Positions 15,053 through 24,820 are shown, numbered from the stretch's first letter. The stretch: 64,000 nucleotides of DNA from Clostridia bacterium (GCA_017465145.1 JAFTWU010000004.1:1-64000); one strand, 5' to 3'. Translations and numbers: made by a program. The notes: a model not told the origin generated them from the sequence alone.

Positions 15053-15826
15053 ATGCACGAAGTTTTAAACAAAAAAGGGTTTATATGTGATATGGACGGC
15101 GTTATCTATCATGGTAACAAGATTTTAGACGGCGTTAAAGAATTCGTTAATTGGATGATGGAAAACGACAAACGTTTCGTATTTTTAACTAACAGCGCAG
15201 AACGTACCCCGCACGAACTTTCAATGAAACTTCAACGTATGGGACTAGAAGTTTCTGCCGACCACTTTTACACTAGCGCAATGGCTACGGCGGAATTCTT
15301 AAGTGAGCAAAAGCCCGACTGCACCGTTTACGTTATAGGCGAAGCGGCATTGACAAAGGCAATGTACGACAAGAAGATTTATATGAACGATATTAACCCA
15401 GACTACGTAGTACTAGGCGAAACAAGAACTTATAACCTAGAAAAAATTGAAAAGGCAATATCGCTTGTTAGAAACGGGGCAAAGCTTATCGGTTGTAACC
15501 CCGATACCGTTGGCGTAACGGAAAAGGGGATAGTCCCCGCAACGGGCGCGCTTATCGCACCAATTGAAATTGCTACGGGCAAGAAAGCCTATTTCGTGGG
15601 CAAACCAAACCCACTTATGTTAAGACACGGCTTAAAACTTATCGGGTGTCATAGCGCGGATATCGCCTTTATCGGCGATAGAATGGATACCGATATAATC
15701 TCTGGCATAGAATCTCATATAGACACCGTATTGGTACTTTCTGGCGTTACTGCAGAAGATGAAATCTCTAACTATCCATACCGCCCCAAATACGTTTTAG
15801 GTGGCGTTTGCGACTTGCTTAAATAA
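15053..15826 (+). CDS. HAD-superfamily subfamily IIA (NagD-type) phosphatase
   Basis: This 257-residue cytosolic phosphatase has motif I as FICDMDGVIYHGN (nucleophile Asp14 and acid Asp16), motif II as VFLTNSAERTP, a subfamily IIA cap (~80-170), the Lys motif VGKPNPLMLRHGL and motif III GDRMDTDIISGI, ending with VLVLSGVT. This is the NagD/YutF/p-nitrophenylphosphatase group, whose natural substrates are usually nucleotides or sugar phosphates and are hard to predict. The start is well marked by AAGGAGAAAGT. It probably shares a transcript with the MFS gene upstream. A bidirectional terminator at 15924 separates it from the convergent giant lipoprotein gene. Confidence 0.92.
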   Translation: MHEVLNKKGFICDMDGVIYHGNKILDGVKEFVNWMMENDKRFVFLTNSAERTPHELSMKLQRMGLEVSADHFYTSAMATAEFLSEQKPDCTVYVIGEAALTKAMYDKKIYMNDINPDYVVLGETRTYNLEKIEKAISLVRNGAKLIGCNPDTVGVTEKGIVPATGALIAPIEIATGKKAYFVGKPNPLMLRHGLKLIGCHSADIAFIGDRMDTDIISGIESHIDTVLVLSGVTAEDEISNYPYRPKYVLGGVCDLLK

Positions 15827-15923
15827 ATAGGTGAGCGCAATAATAGGCATACACTATAAAAAGAGAACACCTTACAATGTGCTAAAACTAAAGGCGCGAA
15901 CAAACTAATAAAATAATAATAAA

Positions 15924-15955
15924 AAAAGCACTTGGCGATTTTGCCAAGTGCTTTT
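15924..15955. terminator. Bidirectional terminator between convergent genes
   Basis: A 13-bp stem (15924-15936 with 15943-15955, loop GATTTT) has A-rich and T-rich ends, serving the plus-strand phosphatase and the minus-strand lipoprotein gene. Confidence 0.88.
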
Positions 15956-15974
15956 AGTTTTGTTTAGTCGGCTT

Positions 15975-18900
15975 TTAAGCAAAGGTTGCTCTCATAGATT
16001 CAACTTTTTCTTTAGTACCTTGATATTGGTTATAAGGTTGCATAATGTCTGCGCCTAACGTAAGTTCGATTGCACTAACTACCTTGATGTTCGCATTAAG
16101 TGAATTTACATACATATTTTCATCGTGGCCGATATCTGCGTTAACCGTTTGAATATCTTTAGTTAAAGGTGCAAGGTCAAGTTGCAAGTTGAACTTTGAA
16201 TCAGCAGGAAGGTATTCATAACTTATTAAGGTATTTTCTACAGTTGCGGATGACGCTACGGTTTCTCTTTCCTTAGTTATTAAATCTTCAATAGTAGAAC
16301 TTAATCTTGCAAACTTAAGAATAGGCGTCATTGGGTCTGCCATAAATTCATCAAGTGTATAAGAGAAAGATTCACTACCGCTTGAACCAGGAACGAAACC
16401 ATACCATTTTTTATCTGCGTTACGGAATTCATTATAGATATAAATCTTTTCAGCAACGGGGTCTAAGTATAAATAAGAATCGCCGTCGTAATCTTTCCAA
16501 GCAGTTAATGAAAGTAAGCCTAAACCGAACGAATAGAATTCTCTACGCAAGCGTACAACCATATATACGTCGTCGCCAACCATATCAATAGAGATGTAAA
16601 GGTTTGCTTTATTTTGCATATTTACAATGCCTATCGCATTAATATCTAGTCCACCTTCAATGTTAAACGAAGACCAAGTAGCCGTATTCTTTAACGTTAA
16701 CAACAATTCGTTGATGGTAGAGAAGTCGTTTGCGTTGGTAACGCTATAAGCAAAGGTATCGTCCGTAATCACACCGTCAGCGGGCTTGCCGATTGCAACG
16801 TTAAGTTCAATGTGGTTTCCGTTAAAGTCAGCACCGGGGATACTTAAGGTAAGAATATTTTCAGGTGCTGAAAGCAAGATGCCCATACTTTCGGGTAACA
16901 TATCCATAAGCGTTTTAGCGTTAATATCTGCTGAAACAACACCGTCGTTAAATAATACGTTATTGATTATGGTTGCAACTTCAAGTTGAATTTCAGGCAT
17001 AACGGGCATACCGTTTTCATCGGGGGTAAGGAAGGGATATAACAAATCTTGCAACTGTGGAATTTGTTGATAGATTTGTTTTAAGGTTGTCAACGTTTCA
17101 TCAGCCTTAGTGGTGGTGAATGTACCTTCTAACTTATCTTCTGCATTAGTGCCTTCGTTATAAGTGAAGTAAACGTTTACAGCGCCTTCAGCAACTAGTG
17201 AAGGATCAAGGTATACAAGGCGGATGGTGTGTGTTGAAGATTTAACCGTGCCATCGTCTTGTGTGGTTGCAATTTCTAGAACTAGATTTGCATTTGCCCT
17301 AGGTGCGCTATTTATTCCGTCAACTTGAACGTCTGCCGTAAGTTTGTAAGTAGAATTGTTATAGGTTGCCGACGCACTTAAAGTTCCCGTAATACTATCG
17401 CCGATAAGAATATCTAAAGCAGCATCGCCAAACGTATCAACGAAAGTCATTAAGTTGAAAGAGTTGTCTGCGATAACGAAGTCGATATCGGCAGGTGATA
17501 CGGGGTCGATAACGGTAATATTCATACCTTCAATAACGGCGTTAACACTATCAAGGTTAAGTTCGTTGTTTACGGTAGAAAGGATAACGTCAAGTTTAAT
17601 ACCTGAAATTTCCACACCAAGCGTTACGGTGTTAGCCGTTTCGTCCGTGGTAACTACGATAGACTTAATAAGTTCAACTACGTCAATTTCTTCGGTAGCG
17701 GACAAGTCAAGGTTTTCTAAACCGCCAAGGGCATCTGCGCCCACAAACTTATCTATAATAGGTTTAATGGTTTCAAGGATAGTTTGAATATCGTTAACGT
17801 TTACAAACGCGTGGATACCAAATCCATCGAAGTAGATAGTATTGTTTTCAAATAAAATCTTAACGATAGAGCCGTCGATATTCGTTTGCGCCTTAATGGT
17901 AAAGTCGATAAGGTTAATGGTTGCATCGATAACGATATCGTTTAGTTGTGCTTGAAGTTGAACTTCGTTGTTATAGTTGATTAAATCAAGCAAGGTAACC
18001 ACGTTATTATATAATGTTAGGTTGCCCATATCGATAGCGTCAACGGAAACGGGGTTAACTTCAATTACCATATCGTCTAAGGTTGCGCTTGCGCCGGCAA
18101 AGGTCAATTCGTTATTTAAGGTTGAAAGTTTAGCGCTTACGTTAATGCCTGCAAGTTCTACTGCTAGGTCGATAGCATCTTCGCTTTCAGTTATAACGAT
18201 AGACTTAATAATTTCAACAACGCCAATATTTTCAAACGCTGTAAGGTCAATAGAGCCAAGACCTTCGTCTAAACTGTCGCCGATAATGGGAGAGAGTTTA
18301 TTCATAACGCTTTCAATTTCATTAGCGTTTACGAAAATCTTTAATCCAAGCGCGCTAGCGTAAATCTTGCCGTCTGCATATTCGATGGCAATTTCAATGC
18401 CTTCAATTTCCGTCTTAGCGGTAATCGTCATATCTGCAAGGTTTATAATCGCATCAACCTTTATATCGCCGATAACAGCCTGCAACTGAATTTCATTATT
18501 AGAATTAATCAAATCTAATAGCGGAACTACGTTGTGGCAAACTGATAGGTCACCCATATCGATAGCGTTAACGGAAACGGGGTTAACTTCGATTACAATA
18601 TCGTTAACAGATGCGCTAACACCGTTAAAGGTTAGGCTGTTGTTAATTGTGCCTAAAGTTACGTTTGCATTGATACCTGCAAGGCTTAATGCAAGGTTAA
18701 TATCGTTTTCGTTTTCAGTAACGATAATAGACTTAATAATTTCAACTACGTCAATTTCTTCAAACGCCGTTAAGTCAAGTGAGCCAAGACCATTTTCTAA
18801 ACTATCGCCGATAATGGGAGAGAGTTTATTCATAACGTTTTCAAAGTCGCAAGTAGCAACGTAGATATTTAAGCCAAGAACTTTAACGTAAATTTTGCCG

Positions 18901-21900
18901 TCAATATATTTTAACGTTAGGTTAATACCTTCAATTTCCGTCTTAGCAGTAATGCTTAAGTCGTTAAGGTCAACGATAGCGTCCACGTTGATATCGCCAA
19001 CGCTTAATGCTAAACCGATTTCGCCACTTTCGTTAATTACGTCTAGCAAGGTGGTTAAGTCGTTATACTTGTCAGCGTCGCCCATATCGATTGCGCTAAC
19101 GGTTGCGGGGGTAATAATAATTTGTGTACCTTCAACGTTAGCAATAGCGTTCGTTAAAGTAAGTTGGTTATTAGTGGTTGCAAGGTTAACCTTAATTGCT
19201 ATGCCAGAAACTTCTAAATCAAGCGCGATAGCGTCTTCACCGTTAGTAACTATGATAGATTTAATAAGGTCAACTACGTTAATTTCACTAATTGCACTCG
19301 TGTCGATAGCACCAAGGCTTTCTTCTATGGTGTCGCCGATAACGGGGTTAAGTTTATTAAGAACGGTTTCAATGTCGCTCGTTGCAATACATACGTTTAA
19401 GCCAAGCGCACTTGCGCTAATCTTACCGTCTTTGTATTGAGCAATAATTTCAATGCCTTCAATTTCCGTTCTAGCACTAATCGTTAAGGTTTTTATATCA
19501 ACTATAGCGTCAATATTTAGTTCGCCGATAGCAACTGAAACGCTAATCGTACCGTCGTTATTAAGAACGTTAAGTAGGGTTGCAATATCGTTATAGTTGT
19601 CAAGGTCGCCCATATCGATAGCGCTAACGGTTGCGGGGGTTACGGTAATATTCATACCTTCAACGGTAGCAACTACGCTAGAAATAGCAAGTTCGTCGTT
19701 TTCGTTTGAAAGGTTGATAGACGCGTCTATACCCATAATGGTAGTAGCAATATTAATATTGTTACCTGCGTTAGTGATTACAAGTGATTTAATAAATGCA
19801 ATAGCGTCAAAGTTTTCAACTTCGCTAGTATCTATTGAACTGATGGTTTCATTTAAGCCATCGCCAATGATGGGCGCAAGTTTTTCCATAACGCTTTCGA
19901 TATCAGCGGTGTCTAAGTAAACTGAAAGGTCAAGCGCGTTAACGTAAATTCTGCCGTCTGCGTATTGAACTTTAATTTCAATACCTTCAATTTCAGTTTT
20001 AGCCGTTACGGTCAAGTTAACTAAATCTAAGATAGCGTCAACGGTAATATCACCAACCACAACTTGCAATTGAACTTCGCCGTTTTCGTTGATTACGTCA
20101 AGTAAAGTTGCAAGGTTGTCGTAATTATCAAGTTCACCCATATCGATAGCATCGATAGTGGAAGGGGTAACTGCAATATCCGTGCCTTCTACGTTAGCGT
20201 TAATGCTTGCTAAGGTAAGGTTACCATCGGTAGTGTTAAAGGTTACGCTAGCTTTAATAGATGCAATATCAAGTGCAAGGGTGAGTGTATTTTCGCCCTT
20301 AGAAACTTTAATAGATTTAGCAATATCTCTGCCGGAAATATTTTCAAAACCAGAAAGGTCAACCGAGCCAAGTGCATTATCTACGGTATCGCCAAGGAAT
20401 ACGGATAATTTTTCCATAACGCTGTCAATGTCCGCGGTGTCGAAGTAAACGTTTAGGTCTAAAGCGTTAACGTAAATCTTGCCGTCTGCGTATTGAACTT
20501 TAATTTCAATGCCTTCAATTTCCGTCTTAGCGGTAACGCTCATATTAGCAATATCTACGATAGCATCGATATTGATATCGCCGATAGATGCATTAAGTTT
20601 AACTTCACCGTCGTCGCTTATTAAATCAAGCAAGGTTACTAGGTTATAACTGTTTGAAATATCGCCAATGTCGAAAGAGCCAAACTTAGCGGGGGTAAGT
20701 GCAAGTTCAAAACCGTTAACGTTAGCGGTAATATTTTCAATGGTTAATTCATCGTTTAAGGTTGAAAGATTTACGCTTGCAGAAATTCCGCCAAGGTTAA
20801 TTGCAATTTCATAGCCCTTTTCTTTATTGTTAACGGTTATAGCGTTTATAATATCGTTTACGTTAACCTTATCTAATTCGGGTAATTCAATTTCAGCAAG
20901 TTCGCCAAGGTCTTCGCCTAAGATTGCTGAAAGTTTATTCATAACCGTTTCAATATCAGCGGTGTCAAAGTAAACTGAAACGCCAAGTGCTTTAGCGTAA
21001 ATCTTGCCGTCGATAAATTTAGCTATAATTTCAATGCCGTCGATTTCCGTTTTAGCGGTAATGCTTAAATCTCTAAGGTCAACGATTGCTTTAACGTTAA
21101 GACCTGCAATTTCCGTTGCGATTTTAATTTGACCGTTTGCGTTGATAACGTCAAGTAAGGGTAACAAGTCAACGTATTTATCAGCGGTCATATTAATATC
21201 AATTTGTTCGTTTACTGAAAGAGCAAGGTTTACGCCAGCAACTGATACGGTTGCATCGGTAAAGGATACAACGCCTTCAACGTTGGTAAAGTTAAGGTTA
21301 GCGTTAATATCAATGCCTGCTAAACTTAAGGGAAGGTTAATGGTTGCGCCACCGTCAACTTCGGTTAAGGTAGCGTTGTCTAATAAAGAACCAACTTCAA
21401 TATTACCAAGCGTGCCTTCTAAATCGGGCATTTGAACTTTTAAGGTATCAAGAAGGTCGGTAACTTTTGCCATAAGGTCGTTAACGTTAGCCACGCCGTT
21501 AAACGCGCCCTTGTTAACGTAAACGTTGCCACCTGCGTATTTAATAATGATATCGCTTAAGGTAACGCCGTCGTAAGTTATGCTATCAAGTTTTGCCGTT
21601 ACGCTTAAATCTTCAAGTTTTTCTAAATTAATGTTTAATTCTAACGCACCTTGAACGGTTAGGGGAAGAGTTTCACTAGCGGAAAGTGAAAGGTCAACCT
21701 TTAAGGGTTTAGTGCCCGTTATGTAATCGCCAAAACCGTTCATAAGGAAGTCGAGTGCGGTTACTTCTTCTTCGGGTAATTCTTCAGTTACGTCGCTATC
21801 TAAATAAGAACGGAAGAATTCGCCGTTAGGAATAGAAATTTCATTACCGTAGGTAAAAGTTTCGGTAACGTTTTCCACACAGGTAACACCGCCAAGCATA

Positions 21901-22682
21901 TCAACCTTATAAACGTTGTTAGTTTTAAGGCTAGTTACTTGCCAGTTGCTATCCATAGTGATAATAAGTGATGCGCTTTCAAAGATGGGAAGTGAGTCGG
22001 TGCCTGCCATCGTGCGCATTTCAAGTGAAAGTTTACCGGTAGCGTCAACGGTATCTAATATATATTCAAAGGTATATAAACCGTCCTTTTCTTCAATTAA
22101 GCGAGAAGCAAGGATAGTATCGTTTGTCAAAGCGTAACCGGTAAGTTCGTTGCCGATATAGCCGTAAAGCGAAGTGTAATTTTCTTCGGAAATCTTGCTT
22201 GCGCCAGATTGCCAAGATACGTCGTCAACAGACTTAACTTTATTTGCGCCGTGCACGATATAATTGTCGCCGTTAACGTAAAGTCTTGCGCCCACGCCCT
22301 TAAATGTGGAGTGAGATAAAGATTCTTTATAAACTTCTTTGCCGTCAACTACACGGTGAGATTTAATATCTTGCGTAACGCTTATACCAACCTTGGTAAC
22401 TGCTGAACCAACGGAAAAGGTTTCAACCTTATCTTGATTAGCAAATACAGTAAAGGCGATAAACACGTTATCGTTTGCACTATAGTCCGCAGGGGTACTG
22501 CCGTCGGTAGGAACGGGCAAGTAAGTACTTGTTTGTCCTGCGATAGCTTCCATATCGGGGTTTGTGTTAAATTCGCTAGGCTTACAAGCAAAAAGCATGC
22601 CAAGTGAAAGCGACAAGGCGAAAATTAACGACGTAATGCAGATTAATAAAGTTCTTCCGCTCAAAAATCTTTTCTTAACCAA
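15975..22682 (-). CDS. Giant modular lipoprotein, 2235 residues, about seven tandem ~175-residue repeats
   Basis: The start is TTG at 22682, set by AAGGAG 6 bases upstream. An ATG 15 codons earlier lies upstream of the TATAAT at 22713 and would not be transcribed. The N-terminus VKKRFLSGRT plus a hydrophobic stretch ends in the lipobox LFAC, giving a lipidated Cys33 on the outer membrane face. After a ~400-residue head, a module repeats with a period near 175 residues (527 bases): a strand block like TAKTEIEGIEIKVQYADGKI, an amphipathic helix like IESVMEKLSPIIGD, then a second strand block. Anchors fall near 544, 720, 895, 1071, 1247, 1423 and 1598, and an eighth, diverged copy precedes them near residue 370. 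The last ~500 residues are not repeated. Each module looks like the strand-plus-helix pattern of LppX/LolA-type lipoproteins, but this is only a visual likeness. No enzyme motif is seen. Function unknown. Confidence 0.85.
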   Translation of the reverse strand: MVKKRFLSGRTLLICITSLIFALSLSLGMLFACKPSEFNTNPDMEAIAGQTSTYLPVPTDGSTPADYSANDNVFIAFTVFANQDKVETFSVGSAVTKVGISVTQDIKSHRVVDGKEVYKESLSHSTFKGVGARLYVNGDNYIVHGANKVKSVDDVSWQSGASKISEENYTSLYGYIGNELTGYALTNDTILASRLIEEKDGLYTFEYILDTVDATGKLSLEMRTMAGTDSLPIFESASLIITMDSNWQVTSLKTNNVYKVDMLGGVTCVENVTETFTYGNEISIPNGEFFRSYLDSDVTEELPEEEVTALDFLMNGFGDYITGTKPLKVDLSLSASETLPLTVQGALELNINLEKLEDLSVTAKLDSITYDGVTLSDIIIKYAGGNVYVNKGAFNGVANVNDLMAKVTDLLDTLKVQMPDLEGTLGNIEVGSLLDNATLTEVDGGATINLPLSLAGIDINANLNFTNVEGVVSFTDATVSVAGVNLALSVNEQIDINMTADKYVDLLPLLDVINANGQIKIATEIAGLNVKAIVDLRDLSITAKTEIDGIEIIAKFIDGKIYAKALGVSVYFDTADIETVMNKLSAILGEDLGELAEIELPELDKVNVNDIINAITVNNKEKGYEIAINLGGISASVNLSTLNDELTIENITANVNGFELALTPAKFGSFDIGDISNSYNLVTLLDLISDDGEVKLNASIGDINIDAIVDIANMSVTAKTEIEGIEIKVQYADGKIYVNALDLNVYFDTADIDSVMEKLSVFLGDTVDNALGSVDLSGFENISGRDIAKSIKVSKGENTLTLALDIASIKASVTFNTTDGNLTLASINANVEGTDIAVTPSTIDAIDMGELDNYDNLATLLDVINENGEVQLQVVVGDITVDAILDLVNLTVTAKTEIEGIEIKVQYADGRIYVNALDLSVYLDTADIESVMEKLAPIIGDGLNETISSIDTSEVENFDAIAFIKSLVITNAGNNINIATTIMGIDASINLSNENDELAISSVVATVEGMNITVTPATVSAIDMGDLDNYNDIATLLNVLNNDGTISVSVAIGELNIDAIVDIKTLTISARTEIEGIEIIAQYKDGKISASALGLNVCIATSDIETVLNKLNPVIGDTIEESLGAIDTSAISEINVVDLIKSIIVTNGEDAIALDLEVSGIAIKVNLATTNNQLTLTNAIANVEGTQIIITPATVSAIDMGDADKYNDLTTLLDVINESGEIGLALSVGDINVDAIVDLNDLSITAKTEIEGINLTLKYIDGKIYVKVLGLNIYVATCDFENVMNKLSPIIGDSLENGLGSLDLTAFEEIDVVEIIKSIIVTENENDINLALSLAGINANVTLGTINNSLTFNGVSASVNDIVIEVNPVSVNAIDMGDLSVCHNVVPLLDLINSNNEIQLQAVIGDIKVDAIINLADMTITAKTEIEGIEIAIEYADGKIYASALGLKIFVNANEIESVMNKLSPIIGDSLDEGLGSIDLTAFENIGVVEIIKSIVITESEDAIDLAVELAGINVSAKLSTLNNELTFAGASATLDDMVIEVNPVSVDAIDMGNLTLYNNVVTLLDLINYNNEVQLQAQLNDIVIDATINLIDFTIKAQTNIDGSIVKILFENNTIYFDGFGIHAFVNVNDIQTILETIKPIIDKFVGADALGGLENLDLSATEEIDVVELIKSIVVTTDETANTVTLGVEISGIKLDVILSTVNNELNLDSVNAVIEGMNITVIDPVSPADIDFVIADNSFNLMTFVDTFGDAALDILIGDSITGTLSASATYNNSTYKLTADVQVDGINSAPRANANLVLEIATTQDDGTVKSSTHTIRLVYLDPSLVAEGAVNVYFTYNEGTNAEDKLEGTFTTTKADETLTTLKQIYQQIPQLQDLLYPFLTPDENGMPVMPEIQLEVATIINNVLFNDGVVSADINAKTLMDMLPESMGILLSAPENILTLSIPGADFNGNHIELNVAIGKPADGVITDDTFAYSVTNANDFSTINELLLTLKNTATWSSFNIEGGLDINAIGIVNMQNKANLYISIDMVGDDVYMVVRLRREFYSFGLGLLSLTAWKDYDGDSYLYLDPVAEKIYIYNEFRNADKKWYGFVPGSSGSESFSYTLDEFMADPMTPILKFARLSSTIEDLITKERETVASSATVENTLISYEYLPADSKFNLQLDLAPLTKDIQTVNADIGHDENMYVNSLNANIKVVSAIELTLGADIMQPYNQYQGTKEKVESMRATFA
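17300..21650 (-). repeat. Coding tandem repeat, ~527-base period, seven clear copies plus one diverged
   Basis: The block encoding TAKTEI(E/D)G appears on the plus strand as a near-constant string near 17880, 18405, 18931, 19460, 19986, 20515 and 21041, i.e. at 523-530 base steps, with a diverged copy near 21600. Some segments are nearly identical at DNA level (for example around 18290 and 18818), pointing to recent duplication or conversion. Confidence 0.85.
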
Positions 22683-22688
22683 TTTATA

Positions 22689-22718
22689 CTCCTTATCCCG
22701 AAAAATTTTGGGATTATA
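22689..22718 (-). promoter_or_regulatory. -10 element and ribosome binding site that set a TTG start
   Basis: On the minus strand TATAAT (22713-22718) is followed by AAGGAG (22689-22694), then TTG at 22682. No strong -35 is visible. Confidence 0.55.
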
Positions 22719-23016
22719 AAATTTCATTTTTATTTTGAAACCGTGGGCGGATGTTTTAAGGGGTGCGCATTAACGTTGCACAAGTGCCGTAAACGTTAGA
22801 TTATTTTGCGCCCTTGCTTTTTTTAAATAAATTTAAAAAAGCACCACAGTTTTCAGCGTACAATATACACTTTTAAAATGAACTAAAAATGAACTTTTAA
22901 TTAATTTTTATAATTTTGACAAAAAATGTTAAATTTTTTACTTTAGTAAAAACCCTGTTATTACAGGGGTAAAATAGGCAAAAAGATAGGTTTTTTCTAG
23001 TAAGTTTTAATTAATC

Positions 23017-23045
23017 TTGCTAAAAGACAAGGTTTGTGCTAAAAT
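23017..23045 (+). promoter_or_regulatory. Promoter of the deacetylase-like gene
   Basis: TTGCTA (23017-23022), 17-base spacer, TGC-TAAAAT extended -10 (TAAAAT at 23040-23045). AAAGGAG precedes the start at 23091. Confidence 0.65.
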
Positions 23046-23090
23046 TTTAAAAAAAAGCATTAAATTTTTTATCGTTTAAAGGAGTGGAAA

Positions 23091-23861
23091 ATGAAAGGTT
23101 TTACTTTTACCGTAGACGACAATATAAAATTTTTGAAAGAATTAACTAATTCCAACTTAAAAAGCATATTCGACCACCCTTATCCCGCGGTGTATAAAGC
23201 CTTGCACGAAAAGTTTAACGTAAAGGTGCAAATGAATCTTTTTTACCGCGAAGGCGACTTTAATCTTTCAATGATGACCGACCGCTTTAAGAAGGAGTGG
23301 CAAGAAAACGCTAGTTGGCTTAAACTATCTTTTCACTCTGACTATGAAAACGTAGACCCTTATATAAATTCTGGGTATGAAGAAGTTTTTAACGATTGCA
23401 ACGCCGTACAAAAGGAAATTATAAGGTTTGCGGGGGAAAGCGTTTTAGCAAAGACCACCACCGTTCACTATTGCACCACCACAAAAGATGGTAACCGCGC
23501 ACTTTTAGATAACGGCATAAAGGGTGTTTTGGGGCTTTACGGCACGGAAGAAGAACCCTGCGTTTCGTATAGTTTAGATGAAGTTAGCGCACTTAAAGCC
23601 CGCCGTGGCGAAACGGTTAATTTTGAAGGTTTAATGGTTGCGGGAATAGATATCGTGCTTAACGATTATTCGATAGAGAGCATTTTATCACAACTTGAAA
23701 AATTAAAGGATAGACCGCTTGTAAAAGTAATGATACACGAACAATATTTTTATCCTTCTCATTGGAGATATATGCCAAATTTTAAGGAGCATTTAGACAC
23801 TACCTTTACCGCACTAAAGAACTATGGTTTTACCCCCGTTTTCTTTGAAGACACTCTTTAA
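23091..23861 (+). CDS. Polysaccharide deacetylase-like (NodB-fold) protein
   Basis: This protein of 256 residues has a pattern that fits the carbohydrate esterase 4/NodB fold. An early Asp pair appears in FTVDDNIKF (~5-13), then LKLSFHSDYENVDPY (~77-92) carries the His-x-x-x metal region, and TTTVHYCTTT (~124-133) and VMIHEQYFYP (~220-230) follow in places where this superfamily carries catalytic and metal residues. The classical TFDDG and HxxxH strings are altered, so deacetylase activity is uncertain. There is no signal peptide, so the substrate should be cytosolic. It has its own promoter, and the aldo/keto reductase gene begins 51 bases later without a visible promoter, so the two may be co-transcribed. 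Confidence 0.65.
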   Translation: MKGFTFTVDDNIKFLKELTNSNLKSIFDHPYPAVYKALHEKFNVKVQMNLFYREGDFNLSMMTDRFKKEWQENASWLKLSFHSDYENVDPYINSGYEEVFNDCNAVQKEIIRFAGESVLAKTTTVHYCTTTKDGNRALLDNGIKGVLGLYGTEEEPCVSYSLDEVSALKARRGETVNFEGLMVAGIDIVLNDYSIESILSQLEKLKDRPLVKVMIHEQYFYPSHWRYMPNFKEHLDTTFTALKNYGFTPVFFEDTL

Positions 23862-23912
23862 TTAAAAACAAAAAATCATCAATAAAAAACTGACGATTAC
23901 GCGATAAAAGTT

Positions 23913-24764
23913 ATGAACGATTTAGGAAATAATTTAACTGTAAAATTATATAACGGAATAGAGATTAATTCTATCGGCTACGGCACTTGGCGGGTAAATG
24001 ACGGCGAGGCTAAAAATATGGTAAAAACGGCAATAGATTTAGGCTATCGCCATATTGATACGGCGTCTATATACGGCAACGAACAAGGCGTTGGGGAAGG
24101 AATAAAAAATAGCGGTATAGATAGAAAAAAATTATTCGTTACAAGCAAAGTTTGGACAAGTGAGCGCGGATACGATAAAGCCCTTTACGCCTTTGATAAA
24201 ACGCTAGAAAAATTAAATTTAGAATATCTTGATTTATACCTTATTCATTGGCCGTGCGCACCGCATATTTCAAGTGATTATAAAAGGGTTAATATAGACA
24301 CTTGGAAAGCCCTTATAAAACTTTATAAAGACGGGCGCGTAAGGTCGATTGGCGTTTCAAATTTTTTGCCAAAATATCTTAACGATTTAATGGATTTAGA
24401 GTATCGCCCTATGGTAAATCAAATAGAATTCCACGTTGGTTATAGACAAGAAGAAACGCTAGAATTTTGCAAGCAAAACGGTATTTGCGTTGAGGGGTGG
24501 AGTCCGCTTGGGCGTGGCAAAGTTTTATCTAACGTAACGCTAAACGAAATCGCCTTAAAATACGGCAAAACACCGGCGCAAATTTCAATAAAATGGTGTT
24601 TGAAAAACGGTGTTATACCCTTGCCGAAATCTAGCGATAAAAATCGTATGAAAAGCAATTTAGAAGTGTTCGATTTTGAACTTTCTACCGCAGATTTTAA
24701 CGCGCTAAACAGCCTTAATTTAGGCAGTAGTTCAGGTTTGCACCCAGACACTTTTAATAGGTAA
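23913..24764 (+). CDS. Aldo/keto reductase
   Basis: This 283-residue soluble TIM-barrel oxidoreductase uses NADPH to reduce aldehydes and ketones. All four catalytic residues are visible: Asp49 in YRHIDTASIYGNE, Tyr54, Lys79 in FVTSKVW and His112 in YLIHWPC. The cofactor region near the C-terminus is also recognisable (IPLPKSSDKNRMKSNLEVFD). Length is normal for the 2,5-diketogluconate reductase-like group. No strong ribosome binding site precedes the ATG. It follows the deacetylase-like gene by 51 bases and is closed by a terminator at 24790. The natural substrate cannot be inferred. Confidence 0.93.
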   Translation: MNDLGNNLTVKLYNGIEINSIGYGTWRVNDGEAKNMVKTAIDLGYRHIDTASIYGNEQGVGEGIKNSGIDRKKLFVTSKVWTSERGYDKALYAFDKTLEKLNLEYLDLYLIHWPCAPHISSDYKRVNIDTWKALIKLYKDGRVRSIGVSNFLPKYLNDLMDLEYRPMVNQIEFHVGYRQEETLEFCKQNGICVEGWSPLGRGKVLSNVTLNEIALKYGKTPAQISIKWCLKNGVIPLPKSSDKNRMKSNLEVFDFELSTADFNALNSLNLGSSSGLHPDTFNR

Positions 24765-24789
24765 AATTTTGCGTTAAATTAGCAAGATA

Positions 24790-24820
24790 AAAAGCACCTA
24801 AAAAACGGGTGCTTTTAATT
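24790..24820 (+). terminator. Terminator after the aldo/keto reductase gene
   Basis: A 9-bp stem (24790-24798 with 24808-24816) followed by a T-rich stretch. Confidence 0.75.

Larger units (their letters stand above)
22683..23090. other. Divergent intergenic region
   Basis: This 408-base gap contains the -10/ribosome binding site of the giant lipoprotein (minus), a promoter at 23017-23045 (plus), and two short hairpins: TTTTTAC/GTAAAAA at 22935-22952 and CCCTGT/ACAGGG at 22953-22968. The second is followed by Ts on the minus strand and so could act as a leader terminator if a second, upstream minus-strand promoter exists. No gene seen. Confidence 0.5.

Noticed and set aside
14716-15072. Minus-strand frame of 118 codons
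   Set aside because: Antisense to the MFS gene end, no promoter or ribosome binding site, composition is a shadow of hydrophobic codons.
18895-19440. Long open frames on the plus strand inside the giant lipoprotein gene (for example 181 codons here, also 17977-18363 and 18532-18864)
   Set aside because: They are antisense to a repeat-rich gene, recur with its period, have Ser/Thr/Ile-rich shadow composition and lack ribosome binding sites.
15975-22682. CRISPR-like periodicity from the regular 527-base repeat
   Set aside because: The repeat is coding, far too long for a CRISPR repeat, and continuous with one open frame. No CRISPR array was seen anywhere in the window.
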